Positions 15,319 to 23,808 of a DNA stretch of 30,433 nt are shown one piece after another (within the stretch, counting starts at the first letter, position 1; each line of letters begins with the position of its first letter). This stretch comes from Synergistaceae bacterium UBA5560 (GTDB lineage: Bacteria > Synergistota > Synergistia > Synergistales > Aminiphilaceae): contig DIMS01000068.1 of NCBI GenBank assembly GCA_002425685.1, positions 75,116 through 105,548 on the forward strand, written 5' to 3'. The notes under the pieces were generated by a model. It was given only the letters and a program-made list of their open reading frames with translations. It was not told the DNA's origin and searched no databases. A program made the translations under genes and the position numbers.

Positions 15319-16275
15319 TCATCCTTCGGGAAGCATCACCATCCCCTCCGACGTCACGGTGACAACGCTGTGGGAAAACCCGATGGAAGCGATGGCACTT
15401 CCCGTCCAGTGCAGGAACGCCGTGGTCGTCTCTGGACCTCCCAGGGTTGCGCCTCCGCCTGATTCAAAGCGCACGAGCCGGTTTTGCTCCCCGATCTTTC
15501 CGAGGAATTCCAGGGCCGCGCAGACTGCCACCGTTCCCGTGCCACAGGCGGGTTCGATGTGCCCGGCGGAAAAAGCGTGGGGAAAAACGAGACGCCCCAG
15601 ATGCTCCTTTCGTTCCGGACGGAGATCGAAAAGAGCGAAGTCGTAGCTTGCCTTGGGATACGCCGTCAGATAACGTCGCTGAAGCTCTGTGAGTATGCCT
15701 CCGACCTCGGGGTGCAGTTCCCGGATTTTCTCCGGCGGAAAGCGTTCCGCCAGTTCCTCCGCGTCGAGCACCAGGAATTTCCCCGCCCGGACTGCCCGGA
15801 TGTCCCCGAGGACGATGTGTTCGATGCCGTCGCGCCGGAGTTCCTCCAGGAAGCTCGTCATGTCCGTCTTCGTCCTGATCTCGTCGCAATCCTCTTCCCG
15901 GAAGATCCGGAGCACGACCGGTCCTCCTTCCGACTCGAGCGTCACCTCTCCTGTGCCCGAGGGGCCAAAACCGAATTTCTCCCGGAACTTTCCTGTTCCG
16001 ATCGCGGCGCCGAGGACCTGCGTAAGACCTCCGCAAGCGGTGATGAACCCCTTCGATGTTCTGCCGACAATGCGCAGCGTCAGAGCGGAGGGGCCGGAAG
16101 AGGGAGAAAGGAGCCCCGCCTCGTGGCAGTGCAGATGCGTACCCCTGAGCGCAAGAAGAACCTGCCGCATCAGGGATGTTTCCGGCAGAACGCCTTCGGG
16201 GAAAAGCGCGATGGTGTTCCCGCCCATATGTCCTTTCAGGTAGGGGAGTGCTATGGTTCCAGCCTTCCGTCCCAT
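15319..16275 (-). CDS. Diaminopimelate-epimerase-fold amino acid racemase or isomerase
   Basis: The 318-residue protein has the two-lobed DapF/PrpF fold. The N-terminal motif LKGHMGGNT corresponds to the substrate loop at the start of DapF. The two catalytic thiols are kept: Cys81 in ITACGGLTQ, and Cys244 in PACGTGTVAVCAAL, which matches the DapF CGTGA motif. It is longer and more divergent than biosynthetic DapF (about 275 residues), so an epimerase or racemase acting on another amino acid is more likely than lysine synthesis. ATG 16275 is preceded by AGGAGG and overlaps the end of the dehydrogenase gene by 25 bases, showing translational coupling. The two enzymes probably act on the same compound. 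Confidence 0.8.
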   Translation of the reverse strand: MGRKAGTIALPYLKGHMGGNTIALFPEGVLPETSLMRQVLLALRGTHLHCHEAGLLSPSSGPSALTLRIVGRTSKGFITACGGLTQVLGAAIGTGKFREKFGFGPSGTGEVTLESEGGPVVLRIFREEDCDEIRTKTDMTSFLEELRRDGIEHIVLGDIRAVRAGKFLVLDAEELAERFPPEKIRELHPEVGGILTELQRRYLTAYPKASYDFALFDLRPERKEHLGRLVFPHAFSAGHIEPACGTGTVAVCAALEFLGKIGEQNRLVRFESGGGATLGGPETTTAFLHWTGSAIASIGFSHSVVTVTSEGMVMLPEG

Positions 16276-17495
16276 GGTCCTTCCTCCTGCGTCATGACGA
16301 TGCCCCGCCGGGCCAGTTCGTTCCGGAACGCGTTGAAGGGAACCTCCTCGGGGCCGACGACACCCCGTTGCGCAATACGGCCGTCGAGGATCATCTGTGC
16401 CCCGATGGAGGCGGGAAAACCCACGGTTCTCTGCATGGCCGTGAACCCCGTCTCCAGGTTCCGCCGGTCCACAATCTGGCAGATCACCCTCCAGGGCTTG
16501 CCATCCTTCGTTCCCCTGGCGTCGGTGCGGATGAGCGCCACATCCCGTTCCTGTTCCCCGTAGAAAAACTGCTCCTGTGAGCCGAGAAGTGTCGCGCAGA
16601 ACGCCGCGGGGATCACGTCACAGCCGTTGACGTAAAGAGGTGTCTCGGAGAGAAAGCCGCATTTGGCCATGGTCTCCCAGAAGGCGCCGTGGCCGGGCCA
16701 GCGGCAGATGTACCGGCCCATGGCCTCGACGGTTTCCTCGAGACCGAAGGCCCGAGCGAAATGGCTGCTGTCGCCGTTGGGAAAGCACTCCAGAGGGCCG
16801 CCCATCTCGGGGATGTCGAGCCGGTGGGTGTTCTCGGCGCTGAACATCGCATCCGCCGGAATCCAAACGGCCCGCCCGTTCCGGATGACCACGGCGGGAC
16901 GCAGGTAGGACCGCATGACACCTATGAGGGACCAGGTGAATTTATAGCGGAGAGGGTTGTTCGCTGCAGTTCGCTCGGGAAAGCCCGCGCCGTAGGAATG
17001 AAAGGCCCGGACCTCGTCCAGGCAGTTCAGGCAGTGACGACCCACGGCCAGGTCGATTCCGGGGTCCATGCCGAATTCCTGCAGGATGGTTCGATCCTTC
17101 GCCTTCATGAGAGTGTCGAGTGCGGCGAGTTCCTTTCGGGCGGCTTCCCGTGCGCTTTCGTCCCGTTCGCCGGGATTTAGAAGGTACATGGTGGACACGA
17201 GATGCACGCCGAGTTCCGCGGCGAGCTTTGCCACCCCGATGGCGAAGGTCCCGGGGAGCAGTTCGATGACCACATCCGCACCGGCCATGACTGCCGCGAG
17301 TTCCTCCCTTTTCGAGGCGTCCAGACGTACCGGGCGAAGGCGCGGATCGCCCAGGGCGCGGAGTTCTTCTTCGAGACCGGGAGTGCTGTCGGCGACGACA
17401 AGTTCTTCCATGTTGACGGCGGTGCGAAGGAGATCGCTGAGGCAGGCCTTGCCCTGCATGCCGTATCCCAATTGCACCAGTTTTTTCTTTCCCAT
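16251..17495 (-). CDS. Saccharopine dehydrogenase-like oxidoreductase
   Basis: This 414-residue protein begins with a Rossmann fold (LVQLGYGMQGKACLSDLL, G-x-G-x-x-G at about 10-15). ELLPGTFAIGVAKLAAELGVHLVSTMYL and EFGMDPGIDLAVGRHCL follow, diagnostic of the saccharopine dehydrogenase (Lys9/LysDH) family, as is the C-terminal domain. Family members oxidise or form a secondary amine joining an amino acid to a keto acid, or act as L-lysine 6-dehydrogenases, using NAD(P). The actual substrate is not known. ATG 17495 has GGGAGG about 8 bases upstream. It is the first gene of the operon and lies about 60 bases after a strong promoter. The coupled epimerase and the downstream racemase suggest use of D- or unusual amino acids. 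Confidence 0.85.
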   Translation of the reverse strand: MGKKKLVQLGYGMQGKACLSDLLRTAVNMEELVVADSTPGLEEELRALGDPRLRPVRLDASKREELAAVMAGADVVIELLPGTFAIGVAKLAAELGVHLVSTMYLLNPGERDESAREAARKELAALDTLMKAKDRTILQEFGMDPGIDLAVGRHCLNCLDEVRAFHSYGAGFPERTAANNPLRYKFTWSLIGVMRSYLRPAVVIRNGRAVWIPADAMFSAENTHRLDIPEMGGPLECFPNGDSSHFARAFGLEETVEAMGRYICRWPGHGAFWETMAKCGFLSETPLYVNGCDVIPAAFCATLLGSQEQFFYGEQERDVALIRTDARGTKDGKPWRVICQIVDRRNLETGFTAMQRTVGFPASIGAQMILDGRIAQRGVVGPEEVPFNAFRNELARRGIVMTQEEGPWDGRLEP

Positions 17496-17557
17496 GAAGA
17501 TGCCTCCCTGCGTTCTTTGATGTGTTTATTGATGAATACTTTTGGTTTGCCCTATAT

Positions 17558-17586
17558 CTCATAGCACGCGGCGTCCCCGATGTCAA
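17558..17586 (-). promoter_or_regulatory. Strong promoter of the saccharopine dehydrogenase-epimerase-NhaC-racemase operon
   Basis: On the minus strand a perfect -35 TTGACA (17586-17581) is followed after exactly 17 bases by TATGAG (17563-17558). An upstream TGC makes an extended -10. The leader to ATG 17495 is about 55 bases, too short for a known riboswitch. Confidence 0.75.
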
Positions 17587-18027
17587 CGTCGGACCAAGAG
17601 TTCATTGGAGAACGAATTGAAAGCGTCTGGAGTTTTTGACGGGAGTGCGTTGCAACGGGAGGTGGTGCGAAGTATCTTTCACAATCCTCGGTTCGTCTCT
17701 CCGCCCATATGGACAAACAAGAAAACTCAAGACTGCGCGAGGATCTGTTCATGGCAGCGTCATCGGTTATCCGCCAAAATCCTGTTCTCAAAGAGTCTTT
17801 CGTTCCTGTCCTTGTGATATGGAGTGAGGCAAGAAAGGGTCGCGCTTTTGGCGCTGCTCCACGTCGCCTACGGGGCTCTCAAGCATCAACAGACCCCTTT
17901 CTGCCCTCAAAGCTTGCCTGTTCGTTCGTTTTCCTGGAGCTGAACATTCTTTGGGTTTCCGGCTTCTTTTAGAGGATTTCCCTTGAGAGAGAAGAAGGGA
18001 TCTTGTTCTCTCCCTTGAAGATGGCGC
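17587..18027. other. Intergenic stretch holding a decayed insertion sequence end
   Basis: This gap between the amino acid operon promoter and the end of the efflux operon has no intact gene. The part 17709-17906 is an IS110-type remnant. A 7-bp inverted repeat (GAGAGAA/TTCTCTC) around 17985-18011, just beyond the membrane fusion protein stop, may end the efflux transcript, without a T-tract. Confidence 0.5.
17709..17906 (+). pseudogene. IS110/IS1111-family transposase remnant (C-terminal part, frameshifted)
   Basis: One frame from 17709 reads MDKQENSRLREDLFMAASS and continues VIRQNPVLKESF, close to the conserved C-terminal Transposase_20 region of IS110 elements (KQGNSRLRxxLFMAA, then IRxNP). 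The homology then jumps frame: from about 17822 the sequence reads RVALLALLHVAYGALKHQQT, matching the family's closing VALxAxxRKLxxxxYGVLK segment. The N-terminal DEDD domain is absent. It is a broken relic that encodes no working enzyme. It marks the left edge of the lower-GC efflux region. Confidence 0.65.
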
Positions 18028-19191
18028 TTATTCCGCGACTACGACCTTTTCCCCGCCTTTCAGGTTCTTGCCTCCGATGATGACGCGCTCGCCTTCTTCA
18101 AGTCCCGACAGGATCTGCACGATGTCCGGAAGATTCAGTCCGACCTCGACGTTTCTCTCTTCCACGACGCTGTCTTTCTCCACAAAGACCTTGTTGTTTT
18201 CCCGCAGCGCGTGCGAAGGAACTGTCAGCGCATCGTGTGCTTCCGCTTCTACGAAGAGAACGGAGACGAACATTCCCGGCTTGAGGACTCCGCCCGAAGC
18301 TACATTGTCCGCGACAACCTCCACTTGCAGTGTTCTGGTCGAAGCATCGACGTAAGGACTTATACGGGATACGCTTCCATCGACTTCGATGCCGGAAAAA
18401 CCGTCGCCGCCGAGGACGACCTTCATGCCCACGAAAATCCTGCTTGCCTGCGTCTCGGACAATTGCGCGACCCCCTTCATGGTCCGCACATTGCCGATCT
18501 CCGCGATGGATGTGGAGTCGGATATCATGGTTCCGGGTGTCAGAGAATAGTCCTTCAGCACGACGCCATCCATGGGGGAGAGAATGATGTACTCCGATCT
18601 GGAGACTTTCTGCGCGGAGAGGTTCGCCTCCTGTTGCTTCACCGAGGCGAGGCTTCTGTTGTGCGACGCCCTGGCTGACTGGTACGTCATGATTCGGCTG
18701 TCCAGCTCCTGCTGTGTGGCGTACCCCTCTTTGCGCAGACGTTCGTACCGCTCCTTTTCCTTCGTCGCGTTCTCCAACTGCGCCCTGGTCTGTTCCGTCT
18801 CCGCCTTCGCCGAGATCACCTGCGCTTGAAGCGCGCTCACCTGCGCGTCCTGGTCCCGGTGATCGAGAACGGCGACGACATCTCCCTTTTTGACGAAGTC
18901 GCCTTGAGAGACGCGCATCTCCTTCAACCTGCCTGAAACCTTCGAGAGAAGAACGACGCGTTCCCTGGCTTCAAGGGTTGCCGAGGCCGAAAATCCTTGC
19001 CGGATGGATGGACGCCGTTCCGCGGGAGCCGCCGTAACCCTGACTTTGGAGGGCGTTGATTCTTGTGGCTCCTTCAATGAAGGAGCGGAAGCCGGGGAGC
19101 GAAGAAGATAGAGCATCGGTAGAAGGAGAACGGCGAGGAATAGTGCCACCGCGCCCTTCATCCCCGGTTTCTTTCTTTGATTTTGCCTCAT
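18028..19191 (-). CDS. RND-type membrane fusion protein (periplasmic adaptor)
   Basis: This 387-residue adaptor links an inner-membrane RND pump to a TolC channel. It has an N-terminal membrane anchor (about 12-30). Biotinyl-lipoyl halves follow (VVLLSKVSGRLKEMRVSQGDFVKKGDVVAVLD near 80-111, and YIILSPMDGVVLKDY after the hairpin). An alpha-helical hairpin lies between (about 115-200, rich in Gln, Glu, Lys and Ala), with beta-barrel and membrane-proximal domains to the end. No lipobox cysteine is evident in the anchor, so it is probably held by the helix. The ATG at 19191 lies 3 bases after the TolC stop and has AAAAAAGGAG upstream. It is the last gene of the efflux operon. Confidence 0.9.
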   Translation of the reverse strand: MRQNQRKKPGMKGAVALFLAVLLLPMLYLLRSPASAPSLKEPQESTPSKVRVTAAPAERRPSIRQGFSASATLEARERVVLLSKVSGRLKEMRVSQGDFVKKGDVVAVLDHRDQDAQVSALQAQVISAKAETEQTRAQLENATKEKERYERLRKEGYATQQELDSRIMTYQSARASHNRSLASVKQQEANLSAQKVSRSEYIILSPMDGVVLKDYSLTPGTMISDSTSIAEIGNVRTMKGVAQLSETQASRIFVGMKVVLGGDGFSGIEVDGSVSRISPYVDASTRTLQVEVVADNVASGGVLKPGMFVSVLFVEAEAHDALTVPSHALRENNKVFVEKDSVVEERNVEVGLNLPDIVQILSGLEEGERVIIGGKNLKGGEKVVVAE

Positions 19192-19194
19192 GAT

Positions 19195-20499
19195 TCATTC
19201 TCCTTTTTTAACGTCTTCGAAAACGCTCGCAAGCGTTCCCTCGGCCATTCTGAGGGCGACGAACGCGAGATTGTGTTCTTTCAGCGAGCCGGCGAGCTTT
19301 TGCTGCGCTTCCGTAAGGGATGATCTGGCCTGGAGGACGTCGAGCTGTGTACTGACTCCCTCGCGGTAGCCCACCTCGGCCAAACGAAGGCTTTCACGGG
19401 CGAGGTCCACGTTCTGTTTCGCGGCCTCCGCTGTCTCCAGAGTGCTGACGAGCGTCATCCATGCAGTGAGAATTTCCTCCCTGATGGTGTCTCTTTTTTT
19501 CTCCGTCGACTGACGAGCCTGTTCCTGCAACGCTTTTTCGCTCCGCACGCGCCCTTTCGCATACCCTCCGTCGTAGACGGGGACGCCGACGGAGAGCGTG
19601 GCTGCCCACTCGTTCGCGTTGTCCGCCGCGAGGCTCGACGAGGTGTCGTTGAAGCGATAGGAAGCCGTCAACTTCACAGTGGGTTTCATCCCTCCCGCGG
19701 CGATGATGATGGCCTCCTTTCGGACTTCCTCTTCCAATACCAGGGCATGAAGGTCCGGACGGGTCGAAAGAGCCTTCTCAAGCGAGTGCTTCGCATCACC
19801 TTCAACGGCGACGGTCTCCAGTCTGCCGTCGATCTCGACTTCGGTCTCCGGGGCGATTCGAAGCAGTGTCAGCAAAGAAACCTTCGCTTTGGCCAGTTCC
19901 TTCTGCGCGGAGATCAGATCCGCCCGCGCATTGACGCGCTGCTGGTCCGCCCGTGCAAGTTCCAGCCTTGTGGAAAGCCCAAGTTCCACGCGTTTCTTGC
20001 TCTCCATCCACGCATTTGTATAGTATGCGAGCGCCTCGTCCGCCGTCCGCGTGTCCGCTTCCTTCTGAAGAAGATCGTACCAAGATTCACAGACGGCTTT
20101 CGCTACGCTCTCCTTCGCGTATTCGAGTTCCTGATCGGCTTTCTCGGAACCGATGAGCGCCTGGCGTTCTCCGGATCGAAGCGTTCCTCCCGCGTACAAC
20201 GTCTGCGAAAGCGCGACCGCTGCGCCGTCCACTCTTTTCGGAGCGGCTCCGGTATCCTCTCTGTGGGTGGACGAAGCGTCGAGCGCAAGAGAAGGGTACA
20301 TGCCCGAGCGGGCGGAAATCAGAGCGCCTTCGGCCCTCTCCCGTTCCGTCTGTGCCGAGAGAACGTCGAAATTGCGTTCGAGTGCGATCCGCACGGCCTG
20401 ATTGAGCGTGAATTTTTCTACTCCTTCGGCGGAAAAAACGCTCGTGGCGAGCAGAAGAAGCGTCATAGTGATGCTTTTCATGGTTTTGACGATGTCCAT
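19195..20499 (-). CDS. TolC-family outer membrane efflux channel
   Basis: The 434-residue protein has a signal peptide (hydrophobic MTLLLLATSVFSAEG, about 12-26) and two repeated outer-membrane-efflux domains (about 30-215 and 235-425). Each has long helices and a beta segment (PSLALDASST; PTVKLTASYRFND). LSQTLYAGG and VGVPVYDGG are the paired turn motifs seen in TolC repeats. It should form a trimeric channel through the outer membrane and periplasm, so the host is diderm. ATG 20499 lies 3 bases after the RND stop, and its GGGAGG ribosome site is inside the end of the RND gene. It works with the pump at 20503 and the adaptor at 18028. Confidence 0.92.
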   Translation of the reverse strand: MDIVKTMKSITMTLLLLATSVFSAEGVEKFTLNQAVRIALERNFDVLSAQTERERAEGALISARSGMYPSLALDASSTHREDTGAAPKRVDGAAVALSQTLYAGGTLRSGERQALIGSEKADQELEYAKESVAKAVCESWYDLLQKEADTRTADEALAYYTNAWMESKKRVELGLSTRLELARADQQRVNARADLISAQKELAKAKVSLLTLLRIAPETEVEIDGRLETVAVEGDAKHSLEKALSTRPDLHALVLEEEVRKEAIIIAAGGMKPTVKLTASYRFNDTSSSLAADNANEWAATLSVGVPVYDGGYAKGRVRSEKALQEQARQSTEKKRDTIREEILTAWMTLVSTLETAEAAKQNVDLARESLRLAEVGYREGVSTQLDVLQARSSLTEAQQKLAGSLKEHNLAFVALRMAEGTLASVFEDVKKGE

Positions 20500-20502
20500 G
20501 AG

Positions 20503-23500
20503 TTACCTCCCGGTGCTTTCAGTGTTTTCATGCGCGAACGCGGACGAACGCCGCAGGTGTTCCCTGCGCCCCCATCGGAGGAGCGTGACGGATTTCTCTT
20601 TAAGGTCGTCAAGGAGTAGATAGACCACCGGTACGACGAAGAGGGTAAGCAGCGTGGATGTTGCAAGCCCTCCGATTACTGCGATCGCCATGGGCTGTCG
20701 GAATTCCGCCCCTTCGCTGACGCCGAGAGCCACGGGAATGGCGCCGACGATCGTCGAGACCGCCGTCATCAGGATTGCGCGCAGTCGAAGCGGTCCGGCG
20801 TTGATCACGGCTTCTTTCTTTTCCATTCCTTGTTCCCGCTCCTGTTTGATGAAGTCGATCAGAATGATACCGTTGTTCACCACGATGCCCACCAGCAGAA
20901 TGATGCCGATCAACGCCATCATATCCAGGTTTTTCCCCGCGAGGAACAACATCCCGAACGCTCCCGGCGTGAGCAGCGGAAGACAGAACATGATGGTGAA
21001 CGGATGCATGAACGATTCGAACTGTATGGCCATCACCATGTAGACGAGGAGAACGACCGTCGCCAGTGCCGTGAAAAATCGCTCGAAGTCCTCCTCCATC
21101 TCTTTCGTCTGTCCCGACGGGGCGAAGAGGACGCTTCCGTCCTTCGGAAGATGCTTTGCCGCGGCGGCGGCGATGAGCGCGATCCCCTCGCCGGTGGAGA
21201 TTCCAGAGACGTTCGCGCTGAGCTGTACTGAAGGACGCCTGTTCAGTCGTTGCACTGCGTTGGGGGCAAGTTCGCTTCTTACCTCCACTAGGCCTGCAAG
21301 AGGAACGCTCTTTCCCCTGCCGTTGAAAACGGAGATATTCTCGATGTCACCCGCATGCATTCTCGACGACGCCTCGGCCATCAGCCGAATGTCGTAGCGG
21401 AATCCCCCGTCTTTGAAAACACCGACCTTCAGACCTCCGAAATAGGCGCTGATCTCCTCTGAAAGAGAGCGTATGTCCAGATCCAGATCGTCGGCCCGCG
21501 CACGGTTGAGACTGATATTCAACTGCGGTTTCTCCATGCGTACGTCGGTATCAAGGTCCGTGAGACGAGATTCGTTTGCCAGCTCCGCCAGAATCTTGCC
21601 TGCTATTGCTCCGAGCTGTTCGAAGTCTCCGCCCGACAGATTCATCGTAATGTCTGGTCCCTCCGGCATGGCGATCTTCAGCTTTGCGTCGGGAAAGGCG
21701 GAGAATGCGGAACGAAGCTCGCTTTTGATCCCGTCGATATCCCCTCTTTCCGCTTTAGGAAGAAGAGTGATATGCAGGCTTCCTTTATGTACTTCCGAGC
21801 TGCCGCCACTGCTCGCTATAGTTCCGTAGGTGAAGGCGATGTCTTTCCGCTCGCGAACCATTCCGTCCAGGCGGGCTAGAAAACGTTCGCTCTCTTCCAG
21901 GGAGGTCCCGTCGGCAAGTTCGAAGGAGACGGCAAGCCGCCCTTCGTCCTCCGAGGGATAGAACGATGTCCCCAGGTTAACCGCGAAGAAGATTCCGAGA
22001 GCGAACATTCCCAGAGCCGCCGCCATGGTGACCCAGCGGAAGCGCACGGCAAGCGTCAGCAGCTTCCTATAGGCGCTCTCCAGCGATTCAAGAAAGCTTC
22101 GGATCATGCGTGCGATCGGATACTGCGATTCCTCCGTGCGCATGATCCGGGAACTTACGAACGGTGTCAGCGTCAGGGAGAGCAGCACCGAAATAGCGAT
22201 CGTGCAGACTACGGTGATGCCGAACGAGAAGAAGAACTTCCCGATGATGCCTCCCATGAACGTGATGGGAGCAAAAACTGCCACCGTGGTCAGTCCGCCC
22301 GCGATGACCGAAAACGCAACTTCGCTCGTTCCTTTCTCCGCGGCTTCCAGGGGGTAAACCGTCGCCCCCATTCGGCGGTGGATGTTCTCCAACACGACCG
22401 TCGTCGCGTCCACCACCATCCCGACGGAGAGAGAAATTCCCATCATGCTCAGACCGTTGATCGTCACGCCGATCATTTTCAGAAAGAAGAAACTTCCAAG
22501 AAGGCAAATCGGGATGGCGAGCACAGTCACGAAGGTTGCCCGAAGCGTCTGAAGAAAGAAGAGCATCAACAGAGCGCACAGGCCGACGGCCAGAAGGATG
22601 TCGCTTCCGACCCCTTTCATCGAACGCCGAATGTAGTCGGAGGAGTTCGAAAGTATTTTGATTTCTACGCCCTCCGGGGCGATCTTCTGCATCTCTTCGA
22701 TCCTCATCAGTATGTTGTTGGCTACGGCAACCTCGTTCGCCCCCCGCCGCCGTGCTATGGCCAGCAGAATCGTTTCCTCTCCGTTGTACGTCGCGGCGTT
22801 CGAACGATCCTCCAACCCGTCCTCCACACGCGCGACGTCGCCGAGACGCACGGTTGTGCCCTCCTTCACCAGCACGGGCAGCGTCCACAACTCCTCCGCC
22901 GAGGCATATTCCGCGTTCAGGCGAAGCTGATACTCGCTTCGTTCGGTTTTGACGCTTCCGGAGGGAAGATCGACATGCCGTTTCTTTATCGCCGAGGATA
23001 TGTCGTTGACGGTAAGCGACCGCGCCTGGAGTTTTGCAGGATCGAGCCAGATGCGTATTTCTCTCTTTCTCAGCCCAGGGGTTGTAATACTCCCTATGCC
23101 GTCCACCGACTGCAGGCCCGGTTTGAGTATCTTATCGGCGTACCAGGCCTTTGCGTTATAGGCAATGTTTCCTGTAACGGCTATGACGACGACAGGCTCG
23201 TCCGACATGGAGAACTTTTCGACGACGGGCGTTTTCGCCTCGACGGGAAGATCCGCCACCGCGAGATTGACCTTATCCCTGACATCCGCCGCCGCTGTGT
23301 CCACGTCCTTGCCCAGTTCGAACTCCACCTGTGTCATGGTGAGTCCCTGGTAGCTGCTTGATGTGATGCTCTTCACGCCGGAAATGCTGCTTAGTTTCTC
23401 TTCAATGGGGTCCGCCACGTCGTTGTCCATGATCGTCGCGCTCGCGCCGCTCATCGTGGTACTTACCATGACGACGGGAAAGGCGATATCGGGCATCTGC

Positions 23501-23604
23501 TGCATCCCCATGGTAGCCAGCGACGAAACTCCGAAGAAAACGAGCGCCGCGGTGCAGATGAGCACTGTGACAGGGCGGTTGAGAGAGAACGATGTCATTT
23601 TCAT
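20503..23604 (-). CDS. RND multidrug efflux pump, inner membrane subunit (AcrB/SwrC-like)
   Basis: At 1033 residues this is a full-length RND permease. It has the first membrane helix (about 10-30), a large porter domain (about 35-330), a helix block (about 335-540), a second porter and docking domain (about 560-860), and a final helix block with VGIVVNNGIILIDFIKQ. The proton-relay segment in helix 4 reads GMVVDATTVVLENIH. Asp399 is kept, while the second Asp of the AcrB VDDA motif is Ala400, as in metal-type and SwrC/YerP-type pumps. Proton coupling through the single Asp is expected. Substrates are not predictable. ATG 23604 overlaps the stop of a small upstream ORF (ATGA). Confidence 0.93.
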   Translation of the reverse strand: MKMTSFSLNRPVTVLICTAALVFFGVSSLATMGMQQMPDIAFPVVMVSTTMSGASATIMDNDVADPIEEKLSSISGVKSITSSSYQGLTMTQVEFELGKDVDTAAADVRDKVNLAVADLPVEAKTPVVEKFSMSDEPVVVIAVTGNIAYNAKAWYADKILKPGLQSVDGIGSITTPGLRKREIRIWLDPAKLQARSLTVNDISSAIKKRHVDLPSGSVKTERSEYQLRLNAEYASAEELWTLPVLVKEGTTVRLGDVARVEDGLEDRSNAATYNGEETILLAIARRRGANEVAVANNILMRIEEMQKIAPEGVEIKILSNSSDYIRRSMKGVGSDILLAVGLCALLMLFFLQTLRATFVTVLAIPICLLGSFFFLKMIGVTINGLSMMGISLSVGMVVDATTVVLENIHRRMGATVYPLEAAEKGTSEVAFSVIAGGLTTVAVFAPITFMGGIIGKFFFSFGITVVCTIAISVLLSLTLTPFVSSRIMRTEESQYPIARMIRSFLESLESAYRKLLTLAVRFRWVTMAAALGMFALGIFFAVNLGTSFYPSEDEGRLAVSFELADGTSLEESERFLARLDGMVRERKDIAFTYGTIASSGGSSEVHKGSLHITLLPKAERGDIDGIKSELRSAFSAFPDAKLKIAMPEGPDITMNLSGGDFEQLGAIAGKILAELANESRLTDLDTDVRMEKPQLNISLNRARADDLDLDIRSLSEEISAYFGGLKVGVFKDGGFRYDIRLMAEASSRMHAGDIENISVFNGRGKSVPLAGLVEVRSELAPNAVQRLNRRPSVQLSANVSGISTGEGIALIAAAAAKHLPKDGSVLFAPSGQTKEMEEDFERFFTALATVVLLVYMVMAIQFESFMHPFTIMFCLPLLTPGAFGMLFLAGKNLDMMALIGIILLVGIVVNNGIILIDFIKQEREQGMEKKEAVINAGPLRLRAILMTAVSTIVGAIPVALGVSEGAEFRQPMAIAVIGGLATSTLLTLFVVPVVYLLLDDLKEKSVTLLRWGRREHLRRSSAFAHENTESTGR

Positions 23605-23795
23605 TTTGAATCCGCTTCCTTTCGCACGGAGGCAAGTCCGGCCAGGGTTTCCTTTCTCGGAAATTCAAGGAGCAACTCATCTGTCTCCGCCGACTTTCCT
23701 CTACAGTTTCTACGCCCCGTGCCAAAGGACAGGAAGGGTATACTCTTCCTGAAAACGGACAGAAACGAGTTCTTGGCACAAGTTTTTGTGGGCAA
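23601..23795 (-). CDS. Small 64-residue ORF coupling the MATE and RND genes
   Basis: This ORF fills the 204-base gap between the MATE stop and the RND start. A perfect TAAGGAGG ribosome site overlaps the MATE stop codon, 8 bases before a TTG start (23795-23793). The product begins MPTKTCAKNSFLSVF and ends GLASVRKEADSK. Its TGA overlaps the RND ATG (ATGA), the classic arrangement for translational coupling. No membrane helix or known domain is visible; the protein is basic with two cysteines. It may be a real small protein, or a translated leader that carries ribosomes to the RND gene. The TTG start and lack of homology recognition keep confidence moderate. Confidence 0.45.
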   Translation of the reverse strand: MPTKTCAKNSFLSVFRKSIPFLSFGTGRRNCRGKSAETDELLLEFPRKETLAGLASVRKEADSK

Positions 23796-23808
23796 TACAC
23801 TTTCCTCC

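Noticed and set aside
13596..15362. 588-codon plus-strand frame opposite the NhaC gene
   Set aside because: Antisense shadow: the minus strand encodes a clear NhaC protein with its signature, while this frame has no recognisable features.
22378..22410. Missing second Asp in the RND helix-4 motif as a sign of an inactive pump
   Set aside because: The VDAT form with one Asp is like functional metal-type and SwrC-type RND pumps, so it does not imply loss of function.
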